In this document: one piece after another, positions 21,930 through 33,233 of the stretch | Layout of the letters: each line of letters starts with the position of its first letter | How positions within the stretch are numbered: position 1 is the first letter of the stretch | Origin: Cydia pomonella | Taxonomy: Eukaryota; Arthropoda; Insecta; Lepidoptera; Tortricidae | Assembly (NCBI RefSeq): GCF_033807575.1 | Contig: NC_084716.1 | Coordinates: 2,108,001 to 2,172,000 of the forward strand | Length of the DNA: 64,000 nt | Direction of reading: 5' to 3' | Notes under the pieces: model-generated | Told to the model about the DNA's origin: nothing | The model's input: the letters and a program-made list of their open reading frames with translations, nothing else | Database searches by the model: none | Program-made: the position numbers and the translations under genes

Positions 21930-22170
21930 CAATACTAAAGTCCAGGATATAACTAGAAAGATAAGAAAACAAAAATGGAAATTGGCAGGTCACTTGGTTA
22001 GAGGAGAAGACAAATGGAACAAACTAGACACGCAATTGTACTCAAGGTATGGAAACAGGAAAGAAAGTAGACCAAAGAGAAGGTGGGAAGACGACATAAG
22101 ACAGGTTGCGGGAATAACTTGGGGTAGAGTGGCCACAGAAAGGCCAAAATGGAGAAGATTGGAAATATGA
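21930..22170 (+). pseudogene. RTE-like LINE C-terminal fragment
   Basis: From the right edge of the palindrome the plus strand reads KIRKQKWKLAGHLVRGEDKW, then RKESRPKRRWEDDIRQVAG and ends with ERPKWRRLEI and a stop at 22168-22170. The order WAGH-like block, RGRP/RRW-DD block and W-rich end is the standard ending after the reverse transcriptase domain of RTE-like LINEs. The polymerase core is absent, so it is a 5'-truncated remnant. Confidence 0.7.
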
Positions 22171-22177
22171 AAAAAAA

Positions 22178-22475
22178 AAAAACGGCCAAGTGCGAGTCGA
22201 ACTCGCGCACGAAGGGTTCCGTACCATTATTTATAAAAACGGCAAAAAAAATTATGTTTGTTGTATGGGAACCCCCCTTAAATATTTATTTTATTCTGTT
22301 TTTAGTATTTGTTGTTATAACGGCAACAGAAATACATAATCTGTAGAAATTTCAACTGGCTAACTATCACGGTTCATGAGATACCTATAGCTTAGTGACA
22401 GACGGACGGACGGGCAGCGAAGTCTCAGTAATAGGGTCCCGTTTGACTCTTTGGGTACGGAACCCTAAAAAGAGA
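22178..22475 (+). repeat. Repeat with GGGTTCCGTACC and GGTACGGAACCC ends
   Basis: It opens with CGGCCAAGTGCGAGTCGAAC, CTCGCGCACGAAGGGTTCCG and closes with GTTTGACTCTTTGGGTACGG, AACCCT. The interior holds GACAGACGGACGGACGGG and ATAGGGTCCCG. A minus-strand piece of the same head (CGGAACCCTTCGTGCGCGAG) is at 56817-56865. The structure is known to me as a frequent lepidopteran repeat; the class is unclear. Confidence 0.65.
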
Positions 22476-22539
22476 TATATATGAATAAGAGAAAAATAAG
22501 AAAAAGAGAGAAAAGAAATGTATTCATATAATAATAATA

Positions 22540-22695
22540 ATAAATAATAATTTAGCCTATATACGTCCCACTGCTGGGCACAGGCCTCCTCTCATGCGCG
22601 AGAGGGCTCGGGCTATAGTCCCCACGCTAGCCCAATGCGGATTGGGGACTTCACATACACCTTTGAATTTCTTCGCAGACGCATGCAGGTTTCAT
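22540..22695 (-). repeat. RTE-like LINE 3' tail
   Basis: On the minus strand it ends with GCCCAGCAGTGGGACG followed by TATATAGGCTAAATTATTAT. The word GCCCAGCAGTGGGA is the coding end of the RTE-like frame at 23042-23404 (AQQWD), so this is a relative. The rest is diverged. Confidence 0.5.
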
Positions 22696-22699
22696 ATAA

Positions 22700-23028
22700 T
22701 AGTACATTTAAAATGTTAAATATTTGGTATATATTTGGTCAGACTAAAGGCTAATATATGTATATATAGTGTACAACACAAGCAACGCCAGACAGACAAA
22801 TCGTTGTGCTAATTCGTAATAACCGTGACATAACCGAAGGTCGGCTGTGGTTGAATCACATCCTTTTGCGGCGTGTTACAAATTGCAGAACGATTGACGT
22901 TTTTGTGGAATGCTGATTGAACAAACATGGCTGGAATTCGCAAGATTCCAACTAGCTTTAGACCGTGTAACGTTTTAAACGCAGTTATATTTTTCCAGTT
23001 ATATTTTTACCAATTCCAGTTATATTTT
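22700..23028. other. Intergenic
   Basis: AT-rich; a tandem duplication of GTTATATTTTTACCA-like text appears just before the LINE at 22985-23030. Confidence 0.35.
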
Positions 23029-23041
23029 AACTGAGGCGCAA

Positions 23042-23423
23042 AAATCACGGCTCAAGGTTTGTCAAAGGGCAATGGGGCGGAGTATCCTGGGTATCCGAAG
23101 ATCTGACAGGGTGAGGAACACAGAGCTTCACTCCAAAACCCGTGTCGTCGATGTTGGGATGAAGACCGCCAGGCTTAAGTGGGACTGGGCTGGACATGTC
23201 TGCCGGATGAATGATGACAGATGGGCTAAAATAGCCACTAGCTGGCATCCCCGGTGTAGTCGTGGCAGAGGCAGACCGAGAAAGAGATGGCGGGACGACT
23301 TGGATGCGTTTCAGCGGGACTGGCGGGATCTTGCTCAGCACAGGGAGGATTGGAAAGCTAGAGGGGAGGCCTTTGCCCAGCAGTGGGACACACAAATAGG
23401 CTAATAAAAAAAAAAAAAAAAAA
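23042..23423 (+). pseudogene. RTE-like LINE C-terminus with poly(A)
   Basis: An uninterrupted frame reads KSRLKVCQRAMGRSILGIRR, then LKWDWAGHVCRMNDDRWAKI, a GRGRPRKRWRDDLDAF block and a final EAFAQQWDTQIG before the stop at 23402-23404, followed by about 18 A. This is the segment C-terminal to the reverse transcriptase in RTE-clade LINEs. The clean frame and the poly(A) show a relatively young 5'-truncated insertion; no catalytic motif is included. Minus-strand relatives lie at 53480-53590, 32360-32400 and 50730-50890. Confidence 0.75.
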
Positions 23424-24840
23424 TTACCAATTCCTACAAAGCATAATAGGGATAATACGGAACATAACAAATTCAGTTTCAAGTGCATGTTGCGCTAGTA
23501 TTTCCTTGACAAACTTTCTTCATCGTAATTTCAACGATTCACACTAGATATCTAGTGTACATATGTATGCATGTATGTCTATTAGTATTAATTATAAGAG
23601 TAAGTTTATCAATATGCATAATTTATATTCATATATAGTGTTGGTTAAAATTTCATTTACTTTAAGGCACTGCACCTACTTAATCTTTCTAGTTTAGCCT
23701 ATTGGTTAACTGGTAGAGAATGCCTTAAATCATTTAGTCCGCCATGTGTACCTTCATGTATTGTGCAATAAAGATTAAATAAATATATAAATAACACGTG
23801 TACAACTTTTTGTTCGTCGTGATTACCTTCATAGTCTTCTTACAAGTACCGTTTAGTAAGGGACGTTTCGCACGTAGACTTTGACTGGCATTTCTGACTT
23901 TTGTATTGATTTAATGCGTTAGCTCCCGCTTAGACATTTGATCCTCAACATCTGACCATTAATAATCACGTGTCATCTGACATGTACACACTTACCTACA
24001 GTGTGTATTTACGATATAACCGCATACTTAAACTAGACGTAGATTTTAGTGGTATAAAACAATTCTGAAAGATTTTTTAAATTTAGTCTTAACTACCAGA
24101 GCATGGGTAATAATTTCTTTTCGAGTGGCAATGTTTTTCGTACATCATGGTCAAATTGTGACAGTTGTGAAGTCGCGACGTTACGCGTATTTAATGACGC
24201 GTCGCTTCATTAAATGCGACCTTTTGACTTAAAACAAAGTAGGGATACATTGCTTGCCGATGCTAAATTATTTTATATGGCAAAATAAAAGTGGTCCATT
24301 TTTTATAAAACCTATGAAAGTGTGTTCATTAAAGCGTACTACCCTTTGATTACGAGGTCGTATCAAAAATAACATCTACCCACAACTCTTTCCTATTTTA
24401 CTAAATTTTGCTTCACAACAAAAGCCACTTAAATCACTTTGATTAAAATTGACTTAATCATGAATCTGACTTCTGATTAAGGCCTGAAAACTCTAACTTT
24501 CCATCAAATAATAATGAGAAAGATTTCGATCTAGATATTCCGATCCTCAGCAAAAGTTTTATGAATTTATTCTCCGTTTCATTGTTTTATTTGAAACCTC
24601 TTTTAAGTAGATTTCAATCACTCCGGCGTTCGGTTATTTTAAGCTCTATTTTATATTCCTTATCTCAAAAGTAGGTGAAGTATTCAGGAGAGTTTTATAT
24701 GGAAGGTAATAGTGTTATTAAAAAGGTTCTTTTGTGTGAACAAGGGTCTAGGTCCAAATGAGGTGAACGAGCTCATTTACACGAAAATTTGAGGACCCTT
24801 GACACAGTGCCCTCTATTGTCATCCTCAAAAGGCGGTTTT
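23424..24840. other. AT-rich intergenic
   Basis: No gene is recognised. A short foldback around CGCGACG / CGTCGC occurs near 24175-24220. Confidence 0.4.
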
Positions 24841-24843
24841 TAC

Positions 24844-24952
24844 ACTGGATGCGATTCGCACAACGCTTCGTTGTGCGAGGGGGATGTCGCTATGATACGT
24901 GCATAGCGTTGTCTCGCTAAAATATCGGAGCGACGTGCAAATCGCATCCAGT
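24844..24952. mobile_element. MITE with 18-bp TIRs
   Basis: The termini are ACTGGATGCGATTCGCAC (24844-24861) and GTGCAAATCGCATCCAGT (24935-24952), with a single mismatch. A nested hairpin CGCACAACG / CGTTGTGCG overlaps the left end. It has no coding content and is 109 bp long. Confidence 0.7.
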
Positions 24953-25081
24953 CTGATAACCCTATGAATCATTTTCGCTCGAAATTGGAATCTCATGACA
25001 TTACAGTTCTTAATGGTCTGTTTTATTCGTAACAGGATAAAGGCGAGTTTCCCTTGGCAGAGGTTATTATGTTCAGAAGGT

Positions 25082-25201
25082 CTACCGCGAACACTGAAGT
25101 TCGGAAATAGCGGACATTTTTCTCTTTTACTCCAATTGCGACGTAATTAGATTGACAGAGAAAGATGTCCGCAATTTGCGAACTTCGGTGTTCACAGTAA
25201 G
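25082..25201. mobile_element. Foldback MITE, family H, copy 1
   Basis: The left arm CTACCGCGAACACTGAAGTT and the right arm AACTTCGGTGTTCACAGTAA are imperfect reverse complements. The core TTTTCTCTTTTACTCCAAT and TAATTAGATTGACAGAGAAA recurs at 37568-37676 and, more diverged, at 54271-54357. Confidence 0.65.
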
Positions 25202-25204
25202 CCC

Positions 25205-25890
25205 TCGGAACCAGGTTAAGAGTTGGCATTACGTATGAATTTTCCACATTTTCTGCTTGTTACTGAATGAAGACTAGGGAGGAAAGCCAACGTGTTTTAT
25301 TGGAAAAAAAGCTTATATCATTAGAGAGTTTTTGTCGTTTAGGACTTTATGAATTTAAAAATGTTGTAAGGGGAAATGTAGAGGCTTAAATATGATGCGC
25401 TTTGCGCTGTTAAGTATGGAGTTAACATTATAACGTATGAAATGTTTTTAATTTTAAATTCAGCTTAACTTACTAGCAGCTTGGAAATCACACCTTTATG
25501 TACCTAAACGTAGCTGTATTCGAATTGAGTTTGCTTTTTTTTTATTAAGCGCTGAATTCAAGATGTATATTCGACTTATTTCATTATTTTTTGGCTGTCG
25601 AATTTCTAATCGCATCGTATTGTTCTTTGGTCGGTACATTTTTCGTTAGGTAATACTTTAAGTTCTATTTTTTTATTTCTTAATCCTACCACCTACCAGT
25701 AAACTTTCAGTATAATTACATTATTTTTTATTATTCATATACATAAATAATGAACAGATGTACCTACACATATATTACACGTCAAAATTAGTGAAATAAT
25801 AACTAAGCGGATTTTGATTAATAAACATCTCATTAATAATATGAAAATCATTCACACATGTGTTCAATATAATTACAAATTATAAACTAT
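25205..25890. other. Intergenic
   Basis: AT-rich, nothing recognised. Confidence 0.35.
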
Positions 25891-25899
25891 AATATGTTA

Positions 25900-26110
25900 C
25901 AATGTTCGATATTTCCGATATTTCATTATTTATTATATTTTTAATTTATTATAAAATACATTATCATTTGATATAGTGGCTATTTGCTCAGGAATAGCAT
26001 TATAGATTTTTAGGTCCATAGAATAGGTCGTTTTGAGATTTGGTTATTCTGAATCTGGATGTTTCGAGTATACCTCTGTTCCTATTCCTTAAACATCTCA
26101 GGTTACTCGC
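25900..26110 (-). pseudogene. CR1/Jockey-like LINE 3' end
   Basis: The minus strand reads KHPDSE, a stop, then LKTTYSMDLKIYNAIPEQIA and TISNDNVFYNKLKI. The KIYN-IP-Q block is equivalent to KIYNRLPND of the element at 12005-12430. Stops interrupt it, so the copy is dead. Confidence 0.55.
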
Positions 26111-26286
26111 CCGAAACGTGTCAATGTTGGTTTCTACGAACTACACGATGTTGAAAATGTACTGCGAGGGTAATGTCATTATTCGTAATGACATAGACAT
26201 ATAAATTTTTTATTCAACATCACATGAAATGGCAGAGTTAACAGACAGTGACATTTACAAATAAGCCTTAAATTTAGACTTAAGCA

Positions 26287-26640
26287 CTAGGAGAGGATGG
26301 AACCTGGATACTCCGCAGGAACCAGGAGATTGAAGATCTGTTGTCCGAGCCGAACATCATTGGATAAACGAAAGCCACCAGACTCCGATGACTCGGGCAC
26401 GTTGTCCGGATAGGTGAGGATCGTGCAGTCTAGAGGGCGTACTCTGGAGTTCAAAAAGGCCGAAGACCGTCTGGACGCCCAAGGTACCGCTGAAGAGATG
26501 AAGTGCAAAAAGACCTTAGCGAACTCTGCGCCGTCGATTGGACAGAAACGGTTTTGGACAGAGAAACATGGCGGTCTTTGGTGTCGGAGGCCAAGATCCA
26601 CTTTGGGTCGCTGCGCCACAGCAGTATGTAAGTAAAAACT
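26287..26640 (+). pseudogene. RTE-like LINE C-terminal fragment
   Basis: With a few in-frame stops the plus strand reads EDLLSEPNIIG, LGHVVRIGEDRAV, GRRPSGRPRYR, RDEVQKDLSELCAVDWTETV and finally WRSLVSEAKIHFGSLRHSS. The last block recurs at 51085-51195 and at 57050-57255, so the three are tails of one LINE family. There is no polymerase core and the frame is broken. Confidence 0.68.
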
Positions 26641-26699
26641 AAGAAATTGACTTCTAATATCTTTAAGTCTAAAGGAGAAATATTCACGTGTTAAATAGG

Positions 26700-27320
26700 A
26701 GATTGCCTCAGCATAATTTTGCAGTGTATTTACTACAACGGTCGTTTGCAGGCAGACCCTTGATATATTATCTCTGACTCGCTGTTAGTCGGAAACGAAA
26801 TGGCTTAGAGTACTCTACATAACATTTATTATGTATGAATGTCGGAATATAAATAGTTGTTGAGCTGTGTATTATATTCATTGATTACTTGTCGAGGTAC
26901 TGGACTCGTTAAGTTCGTCATTTTACTACGAGTACAACGATCATCCACTGACGAAAATCCGACGAAATGCCCAATCTTATCAATGGCATATTGTTATACA
27001 ATTTCCTCTCATTGTAACTATTGTTATCAGCGTAAACGCAATAGCAATTTTATGTAACGAGTTTTGTAAACATAAACTTGCTCGAGTTTGTAACGTAACA
27101 GTTTGTTTGTAAACATTACTGTTATTGCTTTACGTGATTCCGAAGGAATTTCAAAATGAAAAACATGCTTTAACTCAAATTATACAGAAATGGTCTGTAC
27201 AGTCACGGTCTTTAAGTGAGCCATTTAGGGTTCAAGCTTTTGGTTTAATATAGGAGACAAACGAGCAGACGGATCACCTGACCGTATTAAACAACCAAAT
27301 TAGCTTGAACCCTAAATGAG
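26700..27320. other. Intergenic with a 16-bp inverted repeat
   Basis: ATTTAGGGTTCAAGCT (27223-27238) and AGCTTGAACCCTAAAT (27302-27317) are perfect reverse complements around a core with GGAGACAAACGAGCAGACGG. It is likely a small foldback element. The remainder has no recognised feature. Confidence 0.55.
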
Positions 27321-27321
27321 T

Positions 27322-27690
27322 TCGAGATGTGGTTGGAGGACGATGCTCGGTATCCCCTGGACAGCATCTCAGACTAACGTCTCCATATTGAGAGAACTCA
27401 AAATCTCATCGCGGCTGTCCTTGCTCTACGCGAAGTCCTTGAATATTTCGGTCATATTGCAATAAAAGACGGTGGCAATCTCGAAAAGCTCATTGTGACC
27501 GGCGGATGGGAAAAGGACTGGACGCGGACGCAGTCCAATACGTTGGGTCTGACCAGACAGCACCGCTCTGGACTCCACAGTTCACATGGCTCTCCACACC
27601 GCCAGAGACAGAAACAGATGGAGAAAGATCGCGACAAAGTGGTACAAAAGGGAGGAGGGAAAGGGCTAAACAATAGAAGAACGTGACCGA
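27322..27690 (+). pseudogene. RTE-like LINE C-terminal fragment, frameshifted
   Basis: The pieces LALREVLEYFGHIAIKDGGN, LEKLIVTGGWEK and, in another frame, MALHTARDRNRWRKIATKWY followed by KREEGKG are in the order of an RTE-like C-terminus (GH-block, basic block, DR-RW-K end). At least one frameshift separates them, so the copy is not functional. Confidence 0.55.
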
Positions 27691-27822
27691 ACCATGATTC
27701 GTACAAAATCTGAGTTGAGGTGAAACTTCTGAGGTTTTTAACCTACTTTAAGAAATGTATATTTTCCTTGTTCCCTGTTTTCCTGAAGATGGCTAGCCCT
27801 TTTTATAAGGCTACCCATGTTT

Positions 27823-28372
27823 GATGACCGGTCTGGCCTGGTGGCCCTGCCTATGAAGCCGATGGCCCAGGACCATCGGCTTCATAGGCAGGGCCACCAG
27901 GCCAGTTCGAGTCTCGGTAAGAGCATTTATTTGTGTGATGAGCACGGATATTTGTTCCCGAGTCATGAGTGTTTTCTATGTATTTGTAGTGCTTCCTCTC
28001 GCATGGTTAGTCTAAACTATTACTACTACAACAATCGGGATACTTGCAGGTACTCTGACCTAACCAGTTCATTACGATGCGTCCTCTTTGACGGCCTCAA
28101 CCCAAGTGAACGAGCCTGTCCAACATTTACCGTGTCCCCACCACTTGCTAAAACTACCGTGTTGCCAACAGTATAATGTTATTTTCCCAACTACCGCTGT
28201 ATTAATCAGGGTAACATAATAATGTTGTCACGGTAGAATTATTATTTAACTGCTATCTTAAATGTAAACATAAATAAATCATGACATATTTAAGTAGTCT
28301 AAGTACCCACAACACAACCCTTATTGAACTTACTGTGGGACTTAGTCAATTGGTGTAATAATATCCTATACT
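27823..28372 (+). mobile_element. tRNA-derived SINE, family A, copy 3, rearranged and interrupted
   Basis: The head GACCGGTCTGGCCTGGTGG is followed not by the usual B box but by its own reverse complement (see 27833-27905). After that come TTCGAGTCTCGG, the body GGATATTTGTTCCCGAGTCA and TTTTCTATGTATTT. The usual 3' part (AAGTACCCACAACACAACCC, GTGGGACTTAGTCAA) appears only after about 300 bp of unrelated sequence (about 27990-28290), so another sequence has inserted or the copy was rearranged. Confidence 0.75.
27833..27905. repeat. Perfect 33-bp inverted repeat in the SINE head
   Basis: The left arm at 27833-27865 (CTGGCCTGGTGGCCCTGCCT...) and the right arm at 27873-27905 are exact reverse complements separated by CCCAGGA. 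The arm is the A-box half of the SINE head. The duplication replaces the region between the A and B boxes. Confidence 0.95.
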
Positions 28373-28639
28373 ACTTATTTATTAATTATGTGTATTGTGT
28401 AATTTCTTTATGGACTACCATCTTTTATGCACTTAACAACAAAATTGTATGAACTTATTGCGTACTTATACCGAGCAGAATGTGGAAATTCACGGCAATT
28501 GTAATGTAATACCCACTCCTTTGTTCTGATGACCAAACAATTCAAACTGTGGGAATTAGCGGTTTCGGCTTAGTCGTCTTTTAGTCTCAAGGCCGTCTAA
28601 TTAGGTTAGTCATTTTACTGATGAAACCTAACTCATTTT

Positions 28640-29165
28640 AGGTATTAGTACCTGGGCGACCGAGCTTTGCTTTGCACAATTATTATTATTTACAATCGAT
28701 TTTAACCTTACAGCACTTGTCACAGAGTAACGCCATCTATTGACAATCTCTAAATTAAACTTTTCTAAAACAATAAAAATTAAAAAAATATATATAAACT
28801 TGAACATATAAAAAAAAAAAACAAAAGTTAGTTCACCGGGCGAGATTCGAACCCGTAACACTCGTTTAGCAGTCCACGTCTTAACCCGCTGGACCAGACA
28901 GACAGTGGCCGGCAACACGAAATTAGCGACCATATTCTGCGTCGAAAGAAAAACGCATGAAAACTCGAAAACACGCGTATTCCCAAACATAAGACTAATC
29001 TAGATAGATTGTATATCCCCAAAAACCCCCATATACCAAATTTCAGCGAAATCGTTAGAGCCAACCGCGATCACAGAAAAATACTATAATAAAATCTATT
29101 CTAAATAATACTATAAAATACTATATATATACAAGAATTGCTCGTTTAAAGGTATAAGATACGTA
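28640..29165 (-). mobile_element. tRNA-containing composite repeat, family I, copy 1
   Basis: On the minus strand it reads TTTAAACGAGCAATTCTTGT, a TTTCGCTGAAATTTGG block, GTCTTATGTTTGGGAATACG, then a tRNA-like part with GGTCCAGCGGGTTAAGACG (A-box-like) and ACGGGTTCGAATCTCGCCCG (B-box-like), an A/T-rich part, and GGTCGCCCAGGTAC at the end. The copy at 35098-35452 has the same order. I find no cloverleaf that would support a real tRNA gene. Confidence 0.7.
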
Positions 29166-29169
29166 CAAT

Positions 29170-29950
29170 AGCTTCTTTTTTTTTCCGACGTTTTTATCTT
29201 TGTTAAATTAGGTTATCAAAGAAAAGACGTTATTAGGTATAGTAACTGAAGCGTCGAATGATGTTCCCTGAGTCCCTATGACAGTTCCTAACATGTAATT
29301 AACTATTACAAACGGGACTTAATCGCGTATTAAGTTTTAAATTTACCTCCGACGTTTCGAGGACGGCGTTGTTCCCGTGGTCAGAAGACCTTCACCTTTA
29401 ATACGCGTAAGTCCCTTTTGTATTAGTTAATAATGTGTAAAAAATCGTGAAAGTTTAAATCAGAGTTCCTAACATGGCTCGGAAACCGTTTTATTTTTCA
29501 AACCGGTTTTGTTCATTCACCCGGGAACTTTAAGATTTCGATTCCGTGCGCGGTTACCGGTTAAATAACTGTTCAATCGAGATACCTGTTTATGCTAAAT
29601 TCGTTCAGATTGAGTTTTTGTGGAGCGAAATTAACCGGTTAGGAGAGGGAACGTAATTTTTTAGTTCGCGTTACATCAATTAACCGGTGTTTAATCAACG
29701 AAATATGTTTTCCCGTATTTTTTTTTTCTTAATTGTTACATTTCAAAATTAATTAATGTGCTATACTTCCAAAAAATGTTAAAACATTTTACGTGACAGT
29801 TGCTCCATATACAAAAGCTGTCATAATGATCATCATTGGACTTACTGTTACAGTTAACTACTTGTGCTGTAGTGTATGTCAAACATGCATTTGCAGTAAA
29901 ATTATTTATAGGTATTTACTTGTTATTTACCCATCTATTGAAGTAGTCAC
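29170..29950. other. Intergenic with repeat traces
   Basis: 29330-29440 holds CTCCGACGTTTCGAGGACGG, CGTTGTTCCCGTGGTC, a widespread lepidopteran repeat motif flanked by inverted ACTTAATCGCGTATTAA / TTAATACGCGTAAGT-like words. Several AACCGGTT words between 29490 and 29700 belong to decayed repeats. Confidence 0.45.
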
Positions 29951-29954
29951 AAGG

Positions 29955-30143
29955 ATTGGAAACCGGTATTTTTGTATGAGAACGAAAACGGTATTTCTTC
30001 ATTTTTTGTTAATTATTTCATTTCTAATTAGGAAATCTAATAATACAAAGTCATTTTCTAAAAGCACAACTGAATCCTAAATAAACCGGAATATATACTT
30101 ATTTCGAAGTTTTTTGTAAAAAACCGGTTTCGATCCCTGGAAG
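29955..30143. repeat. Decayed relative of the hAT MITE at 39969
   Basis: GGATTGGAAACCGGTATTTT at the left, GAACGAAAACGGTATTTCTT and AATTATTTCATTTCTAATTA inside, and AAACCGGTTTCGATCCCTGG at the right match the reverse complement of 39969-40172. The left terminus is altered and I see no clean target duplication. Confidence 0.6.
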
Positions 30144-30149
30144 TAGATA

Positions 30150-32330
30150 CGCCTTTAAAGTATAGATACAAAAGTACTGCTTTCTGTAAAATATTTTTTC
30201 TATTTCTGCTATATTTTGTGGCTAAAACTATCTCACATTTCGCTTACATAATAATGTGACTATGTCAAGTACACGGTGTATAAGGCAAAACGTCCAAAAC
30301 TACACAATACTTCCAGTTTTCCTCCTAAGAGTCACTTTAACCTCCTTGTTAAAACTTTGGGTATACTTTTAGACCAATTCTAAAACGCTTCTTAAATTAG
30401 TCGGTACTTTAAACATGAATCTTATCACAATGAGATATGGTGTATTTTTGTATACGTTTTAACTCCCGACGGTTTATAGGCTGTTTTTAAAGTACGATGT
30501 TTCTTTTCAACTTCGAAGTTCGAATGTGTGTTTTGTAGATTCGTCGTTGTTATGTTCGAGAAATTAAGTACTCGATTTAAACTTAATTATACTCGAATAT
30601 TTTGAGTAGGATTATGAATTGTTGAATTTCTTGGTGGGAAAATGTTTTAGAATAAATTTACGCGTGCAAATAAGGACGGAGTTAATTTAATTTTGTACTT
30701 GGAAAGAAAATTACCTATTTCTGCCTTTCCATCATTCCATCTCGTGGGACTGCGTATTAAAATATTTCTTTCACACTTGCTCGAAAAAGTTCTTATTTCA
30801 TGCAGGTGTACTGAAGGACAAAGTCCTATTTTGTTACCGCGGGAGCTATGGATTGTAAAAAAAAGCTATAACTCCCTAGGGTGTTATAGCTTTTTTTTTA
30901 ACCAAGTAGCATAAATCAGTTTTATTTTTAAAATACTGACGTTTATAATTTAATATTTTTGTTTACGTTTAAAATTAAATAATTTGATTAATTTAACAGC
31001 CGTTTAAAATATTTTTACAAAATTTTCAATCGTGGCTCAATGCCTAATAGGTCTGTGCCCTCGATGCTAACCTGTCAAGAAATTACAAAATGGCGGACAA
31101 ATGTTTGATACGTCACCGTATTTAAGAATTATTACATTTAAATTTAGGTTTTTCTTCGCAAGTGTGATGAAAAACATTGTGTGTAACTCCGGGGGTAAGA
31201 ATATTGCAAACTCGGGTCTTTAATTCCGTCGAGCCTGCGCCTGTCGGGAATTACCGCCCTCGTATCCAAAATTTCACTTACTCCCGTGACTCCCGTCGTT
31301 GCAAAATGTGCTATTTTAAACTGGTAACTCAATTTTTTTTAAACGAGCATCACTTTAAAAAAATACACACTTTTATTTAGATTCCCTGCATATAGTATAC
31401 ATATGTATACTACCTATATTTGTATACACCATTAAATTTAACCGGCGATCACATGTAACTATGGAACCAATATAACACTTAAAACTTTCGCGTTTTGAAC
31501 AAATTTTAAAATATATATAAAACCGGACCTATGGAACCAACCCCGAAATCATGTCTATGAGAGAATCAATTTTTTTCCCGCTTTCGGGGTTTTGGTTCCT
31601 GATCACCGATTAAATTTCATCACGTATATACACTGTTTTCTTTTTTTTTCCGTTAATTTGATGGGTGGATTCCTGAGCTTAAATTAAGTAACTTTCTCAA
31701 AGACACCGGTATTCTAATAGATAGGAGATAATCAATAATTTATTTTTATCTTATAAGGCCCTTACGAGCGTATACACTTGCCGTAGGACCTGTTTACATA
31801 TTGATTAGTGTTTAGTACGAGTGTATACATTTTCCACTAAACGTAAGTACTATCTCGGACGATCGATGTTCGAAATTACATTGATATGTCACAGTTTTCA
31901 ATTGTTTGGTCGAATTAAATGTAATGCCCGTGTTACAACAACATTCACATACTTTATAAATAAAAAATGAATAAAACAAAAATATATAAAAAAAAATTTT
32001 TTTTTTATTTTTTTATTATTAACTTTGCCATTTAGTTTCCTTAAACGTACTTACCTATACCCCGGAGTTAACGGAATTCAATAAAAACACAGTGTATAAG
32101 TTCAGTCAGCAATAAAAGTGTGTTACTTTTTTTTTGACAGTAACTTGTTACTGATTGCTTTTAGTAACGCCTCTACAAGTAGAGCATCTCGCAACAGTTC
32201 GCAAGCGGAGGTGCTTAAATTCGCGTCCTCAAATTAACACGCGCCCAAATGTCGTCATTAGAGTGCAGGTGCAGTGATAATGGGGAACGTGTCTGTAAGT
32301 AGTTCAAGCCTTGGTTAAGACACTTGTAAA
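30150..32330. other. AT-rich intergenic
   Basis: No gene is recognised. It includes a foldback at 30857-30898 and a repeat-like stretch at 31150-31330 with CTCCGGGGGTAAGAATATTG. The words CTATGGAACCAA recur at 31459 and 31529. Confidence 0.4.
30857..30898. repeat. 16-bp perfect hairpin with A8/T8 arms
   Basis: AAAAAAAAGCTATAAC (30857-30872) and GTTATAGCTTTTTTTT (30883-30898) flank the loop TCCCTAGGGT. It resembles an intrinsic terminator, but the window is eukaryotic, so I call only the structure. Confidence 0.8.
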
Positions 32331-32867
32331 CATACCTATTTATTATTAATAGCATATACCTACCTACTTTCCCACAGCTGGGCAAAGGCTCCCTTCTTCT
32401 TGACAACCTACAAAAAATAATTATGGAAACTGAAGTCAAAACAAACATGGCTGCGCTGAAGAAATGGTTTCTTATTCTTATTCATTGCAAAAGTTACTTA
32501 GTTTTGCTTTATAAGAATTTATTGTACCTCGGAGCAATAAATATACAACTCGTTTTTCTTGTTGCAGGTAAGGATTTTTTCTACATCACCTTGAGACAGC
32601 GTGTCCGTAAGTATTTATAGTTTATTTGTATAAGATCAATATAAAGAACAGCGGCATATAAAATATTTAGTTGAGAACACCGTCATAGGGCAAAAACCAT
32701 AGATTTATAACTAACCTAGATGCCTAGTCTGTACATCCCTAGTGAAGCCATTTCGAGTACGACATTATGTCGCCCTCGTGTCATCGTATCCGAACGGCCC
32801 TCGCAGTACTCAAGGTCGAGTTGGTTTGTGTACACCTCCCGGTTATAAATTAAAAAATACAAGAAAG

Positions 32868-32944
32868 ATGGTTGTTTGTGCGGTGAATTGGTGTCACAAC
32901 ACATCAGTGAATAAAAACAAACCGCCTGATATAACATTTCATGC
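32868..32944 (+). CDS. THAP domain, exon 1 (partial gene)
   Basis: The ATG at 32868 begins MVVCAVNWCHNTSVNKNKPP, then DITFH, ending with two bases of a split Ala codon before the donor GTAAGT at 32945. C4 and C9 are the first ligand pair of a THAP zinc finger, and the FH/FP junction with the next exon is a THAP hallmark. THAP domains bind DNA in host regulators and in P-element transposases. The frame is open upstream to 32742, but the ATG directly before the domain is the usual start. No TATA is evident. Confidence 0.72.
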
Positions 32945-33233
32945 GTAAGTATCCAGTTTAATGTGATATTTTTACGTAATTGTAAATACAAAAATCCAAA
33001 TTTTCGTCAGCCGCCATTACTTATAAATGTTGCCAGGTGATATGAATCTTTTTTCCTCCAAATGAGGCATGACGATTACATTGATAAAATTAATATGCTT
33101 ACTTTAAGTTCCTTGTATGACTATAGAAAATATTCTTTTTTAGTTTTTCATTCTTTTATTTCAAATTATGTTTTGTCTTTTATAAAATTACAGTTTAAAT
33201 TCATATTTTTATTTTGTGTGATATTCTTTTTAG
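32945..33233 (+). other. Intron of the THAP unit
   Basis: GTAAGT at the left and a pyrimidine-rich TTCTTTTTAG at the right bound 289 bp. Removing it joins F-H-A to F-P in frame (phase 2), which is what the domain requires. Confidence 0.68.

Noticed and set aside
28840..28915. tRNA gene on the minus strand (GGTCCAGCGGGTTAAGACG ... GGGTTCGAATCTCGCC)
   Set aside because: It is embedded in a longer repeat with a second copy at 35098-35452; acceptor-stem pairing is not apparent.
30857..30898. Intrinsic transcription terminator (hairpin plus T-run)
   Set aside because: The window is eukaryotic, so the hairpin was kept only as a structural repeat.
32742..32867. N-terminal extension of the THAP frame from an upstream start
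   Set aside because: THAP domains usually begin with the methionine just before the first cysteine; the extension has no recognised motif.
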